Source: Terripilifer ovatus
GTDB lineage: Bacteria > Pseudomonadota > Alphaproteobacteria > Rhizobiales > Beijerinckiaceae
Length of the DNA: 64,000 bases
NCBI GenBank assembly: GCA_029222685.1
Contig: JARHVB010000041.1
Coordinates: 1-64,000, forward strand
Direction of reading: 5' to 3'
Shown: positions 61,212 through 64,000 of the stretch, in pieces
Layout of the letters: each line of letters begins with the position of its first letter
Position numbering within the stretch: position 1 is the first letter of the stretch
Translations under genes and position numbers: made by a program
The notes under the pieces: model-generated
Told to the model about the DNA's origin: nothing
The model's input: the letters and a program-made list of their open reading frames with translations, nothing else
Database searches by the model: none

Positions 61212-62377
61212 TTGCCCCTCCCCCCTTCGACCGATCGCGGCGCGGTGACGCTCACGAGACCGCCGCGCTGAAGCCTGAATTGTCCGTCAGTAACAACGCG
61301 CTCACCCTCCGCCAGCCCCGACGTAACGACCGTCAGATCACCTGTCGTCCCACCGATCTGAATTGGGCGCGACTCGGCTGTGTTCTTGGTGGTCACGATC
61401 CAGGTGAACAAGCCCTGCGGCCCGCGTTGGACGGCGTTCGATGGCACAGCAAGCACGTCGCGCTGGATCGTGACCAGCACGCGTGCATTGACGTATTGGC
61501 CTGGCCACAGTTGGTCGTCGTCATTGGCGAATACCGCCTTCAGACGGATGGTATCCGTGGCTTGGCTGATTACGTTGTCAATGAGCAGGATTTTTCCCGT
61601 GCCCAGCGCGCGACTATTGTCCTGGTCGAATGCGGTAACCTCGACGGGACCACGCGCCATGGCGTTACGAATGTCCGACAGCGCGCGGGCCGGCAGCGTG
61701 AAATGAACCGCCGAAGGCTGCGTCAGGACTAAAGTTGCGATCGCTCCGGCATCCGAGGCGCGCACGAGGTTACCAGGGTCGACCAAGCGAACGCCCACGC
61801 GACCATCGCTCGGCGCAGTTATCGCGGTGTAATCAACCTGGGTCTGTGCGGTTGCGATCTCAGCCATGTCAGCCTCAATGGAGGCTTTGAGCTGATCGAC
61901 CTTGGTTTGCTGCTGATCAACATTCTGTTGAGTGCCGAAATCCTTTTGCGCGAGAGTCTTGGAACGCGCGAGATCTTTTTCCGCACCAGCCAATAGCGCG
62001 ACATTCTGCTTCTTTTTGGCTTTGGCTTGGTCGAGCGCTGCCTGGAACAGGCGCGGATCGATCATGGCGAGCACGTCGCCCTTCTTTACCCGTTGCCCTT
62101 CGGTGAACAGCACCTCTCGCAGCTTACCGTCGACTTGGGATCGGATACTGACGGTAAATGACGCCTGCACCGTCCCGAGTCCGGTGAGGTAGATCGGCAC
62201 ATCCTGTCGCGTTGCGACTGCAATGCTCACCGGCGCGGGCGGGCGCTCCGCCGAGCGGGTGCTACGGTCTGGCGGGGATTTAGGTGCTAATTGCCAATAG
62301 AGCAGTCCGGCAAAAATCGTTACACCAGCGATGATGATGAGAGTTCGGCGCAGGTTTCGGGCAGACATATCCGCCAT
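61208..62377 (-). CDS. RND efflux periplasmic adaptor, MdtA type
   Basis: A 389-residue membrane-fusion protein. One N-terminal anchor (LIIIAGVTIFAGLLYWQL) is followed by the lipoyl-like half GLGTVQASFTVSIRSQVDGKLREVLFTEGQRVKKGDVLAMIDP, a long coiled-coil hairpin (about 110-190), and the second half YTAITAPSDGRVGVRLVDPGNLV. It links the permease to an outer-membrane channel. No TolC-like gene is adjacent in the window, so a chromosomal one is presumably used. Confidence 0.93.
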   Translation of the reverse strand: MADMSARNLRRTLIIIAGVTIFAGLLYWQLAPKSPPDRSTRSAERPPAPVSIAVATRQDVPIYLTGLGTVQASFTVSIRSQVDGKLREVLFTEGQRVKKGDVLAMIDPRLFQAALDQAKAKKKQNVALLAGAEKDLARSKTLAQKDFGTQQNVDQQQTKVDQLKASIEADMAEIATAQTQVDYTAITAPSDGRVGVRLVDPGNLVRASDAGAIATLVLTQPSAVHFTLPARALSDIRNAMARGPVEVTAFDQDNSRALGTGKILLIDNVISQATDTIRLKAVFANDDDQLWPGQYVNARVLVTIQRDVLAVPSNAVQRGPQGLFTWIVTTKNTAESRPIQIGGTTGDLTVVTSGLAEGERVVTDGQFRLQRGGLVSVTAPRSVEGGRGK

Positions 62378-62468
62378 TTCCGTCCAGTTGTCTGCCGCTG
62401 AGAGCTTCGTCCGTCATTCAGGCTCCAACTAGCTCTGAAATTCTGGGATTCGGTCGCGATCTAGTCTT

Positions 62469-62888
62469 TCACGGTTTAGGAATGGATCGTCCCTTGTCTT
62501 TTTCAGCCACGATGAACTCCAGGAAGCGGAGACGATCGGTGACGCTGGGGTTCCAATGAGCGTGAATTGTTCCGGCCGGGACAAACAAGCTGTCACCAGC
62601 TTTAAGTGTTACGGGCGGCTTGCCTTCCTCCTGCCAAACCCCTGTGCCGGATAAGACATGGAAGGTGATCGCTGCCGGGTGTAAGTGACGGGGATTGATC
62701 CCGCCTGGAGCGTATTCCGTTTCGTAGACTGCAACTTCCTGGTTTTCTGTATCGGGCAGTACGCTCTTCAGCAGCGGTGCATGCGGGAGCACACCTCGCT
62801 TTTCCTGGGCGAAGGCCGGGTGGGTGTAAGCCATGCATAGAACTCCCGCTGTCACAATGACGATGCTGAAGAGAGCGCCTTTGGTCAC
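62469..62888 (-). CDS. Secreted cupin-domain protein
   Basis: A 139-residue protein. GTG 62888 has GGGAGG upstream and gives a good signal peptide (TKGALFSIVIVTAGVLCMAYTHPAFA); a longer frame back to 63026 lacks these features. A single cupin barrel follows: metal-ligand motif GGINPRHLHPAAITFHVLSGTGVWQEEGKP (motif 1) and DSLFVPAGTIHAHWN (motif 2). Substrate unknown. It is divergent from the following LysR gene, which probably controls it. Confidence 0.85.
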   Translation of the reverse strand: MTKGALFSIVIVTAGVLCMAYTHPAFAQEKRGVLPHAPLLKSVLPDTENQEVAVYETEYAPGGINPRHLHPAAITFHVLSGTGVWQEEGKPPVTLKAGDSLFVPAGTIHAHWNPSVTDRLRFLEFIVAEKDKGRSIPKP

Positions 62889-63107
62889 GCCTTGCCTCCC
62901 GACGCTCTGCAATGCCCAAATGCCGGGTCCGACTGGAGTCGGACGTTGCACTGACGATAGCCCATTGAAAACTGAGCCTGAACAGCGTGGTAGTGCACGC
63001 GCGCCCTCCGTACGAAATAAGATCACTCAAAACATATTGGGGCGGAGATCATTGTCAGGCAAACGCGTTTAACTTACCGTATCCCCAAGGAAAGATTGGG
63101 GTCTCAC

Positions 63108-64000
63108 ATGGTGCGGCGATTACCCTCGCTGAACGGACTGCGCGCTTTTGAGGTAACTGGCCGGCATGGCAGTTTCACCGCCGCGGCAAGAGAGCTGAAC
63201 GTCACCCAAACTGCGGTAAGCCGCTTGGTCCGCCTGCTGGAGGATCGTCTTGGTTTTCCTCTGTTCCGGCGACATGCGAACGCGCTTGAGCTGACGGCGC
63301 AAGGGCAGGCACTGCTGTCCGGTCTGACTGATGCTTTCGATTCCATCGCTCGGCTCACTGAAAGCGTTACGGCGATGCGTGGTGGCCCGGTGCTAACGGT
63401 TGGAGTCGGCCCAACCCTGGCGGTCACTTGGCTGATCCCGCGACTGGCAAGCTTCTATCGCAGCCATCCCGACGTCGAAGTGCGCATGGCGACGGGTGGC
63501 GCAACTCGCCCGGTACGCGATGACTGGACCTGCACTATCCGACGCGATACCGACGCGTTGCCGGGCTACATTGCAGAAAGCCTATTCCCGAGCACCGTCG
63601 TGCCGGTCTGCACGCCTAAGCTCGCATCAACGCTGCGCTCGCCTGACGACTTGCGCAACGCGACTCTCATCGTCGTGTCCCACATGCCCAATGAATGGCC
63701 ACACTGGTTCGCGGCGGCCGGCTTACGCTCCCCCGTGCACCCCGCCGGTGAGATGTCATTCGAGAGTAATGTCATGGCGATGCAGGCGGCACTCGACGAG
63801 GTCGGAGTCGCCATCGCTCAAATCCCCTACGTCAGCGATGCCCTGGCCGCGGGCCGCTTGGTCGCGCCATTCCCGATCGTCGCGCACACAGTCGGGGGTT
63901 GGCTTCTAGAATACCGCGCTATTCGAAAGGAAGATCCGGCACTTCTAGCTTTTCGCGACTGGTTGCATCAGGAAGCTGATCGGGCGCGTCAAGTTGAGAA
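63108..64000 (+). CDS. LysR-family (GcvA-like) regulator, cut by window edge
   Basis: The frame from ATG 63108 runs to the window end without a stop (297 residues seen). The winged HTH is at about 4-64 (LPSLNGLRAFEVTGRHGSFTAAARELNVTQTAVSRLVRLLEDRLGFPLFRR), close to GcvA/AmpR-like regulators, and the effector domain starts at about 90 (VLTVGVGPTLAVTWLIPRLASFYRSHPDVEVRM). It is divergent from the cupin gene with 219 bases between the starts. The end of the gene lies outside this window. Confidence 0.92.
   Translation, partial: MVRRLPSLNGLRAFEVTGRHGSFTAAARELNVTQTAVSRLVRLLEDRLGFPLFRRHANALELTAQGQALLSGLTDAFDSIARLTESVTAMRGGPVLTVGVGPTLAVTWLIPRLASFYRSHPDVEVRMATGGATRPVRDDWTCTIRRDTDALPGYIAESLFPSTVVPVCTPKLASTLRSPDDLRNATLIVVSHMPNEWPHWFAAAGLRSPVHPAGEMSFESNVMAMQAALDEVGVAIAQIPYVSDALAAGRLVAPFPIVAHTVGGWLLEYRAIRKEDPALLAFRDWLHQEADRARQVE

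Noticed and set aside
62889-63026. N-terminal extension of the cupin gene to 63026
   Set aside because: No ribosome site, and it would bury the clear signal peptide that begins at GTG 62888.
15047-64000. CRISPR arrays, tRNA or rRNA genes, IS transposases
   Set aside because: None were seen; no regularly spaced repeats, cloverleaf genes or transposase motifs were recognised in the ICE.

Overview
The window is a GC-rich alphaproteobacterial chromosome segment, most likely Hyphomicrobiales (Rhizobiales). This rests on the gene content (leuC and leuD apart, NitT/TauT and Bug transport genes, sfsA, a map-radC pair) and on intergenic palindromic repeats of the kind scattered through that order (91-195, 3927-4079, 7740-7884). 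Positions 1-15046 are host chromosome. From about 15047 to the end of the window the DNA belongs to, or appears to belong to, an integrative and conjugative element (ICE).

Host part: cytochrome P450, leuD, a secreted LVIVD-repeat protein, a complete four-gene NitT/TauT-type ABC importer, a small zinc metallopeptidase, leuC with a tiny membrane protein behind it, an SH3-domain protein, sfsA, a Bug/TctC periplasmic receptor gene broken by an exact 26-bp tandem duplication, an FkbM methyltransferase, map, and radC.

ICE left end and defence island (15047-28185): radC is cut just after its His-Asn-His-Pro metal-site codons and a tyrosine integrase follows at once. A dense cluster comes next: a DUF1016 (YhcG-like) nuclease translationally coupled to the integrase; a DUF4365-type nuclease-like protein; a minus-strand operon of an XRE regulator, a 74-residue protein and a Rad50/SMC-like ATPase with a CPVC hook; and, divergent from it, a plus-strand operon of an unrecognised 184-residue protein followed by HamA and HamB, that is, a Hachiman system. 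The two divergent operons share a 184-bp control region with a perfect inverted repeat.

ICE backbone (28186-46566): DUF932, a long ParB-like protein, a toprim protein, DUF2493, DUF736 (twice), DUF2285 regulators (one frameshifted), an AlpA-type HTH, ParA with its small partner, DUF2840, TraF peptidase, lytic transglycosylase, a candidate oriT, MOBP-type relaxase, TraG coupling protein and a CopG-like protein. DUF932 and parB carry near-identical structured leaders.

Conjugation and cargo (46736-64000): a complete Trb mating-pair operon (trbBCDEJKLFGI plus DUF2274), a LysR regulator, remnants, a two-gene RND efflux pump without an outer-membrane gene, a secreted cupin and a divergent LysR gene cut by the window edge. 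The right end of the ICE and the 3' part of radC are not in the window, so the element is at least about 49 kb if everything to position 64000 belongs to it.
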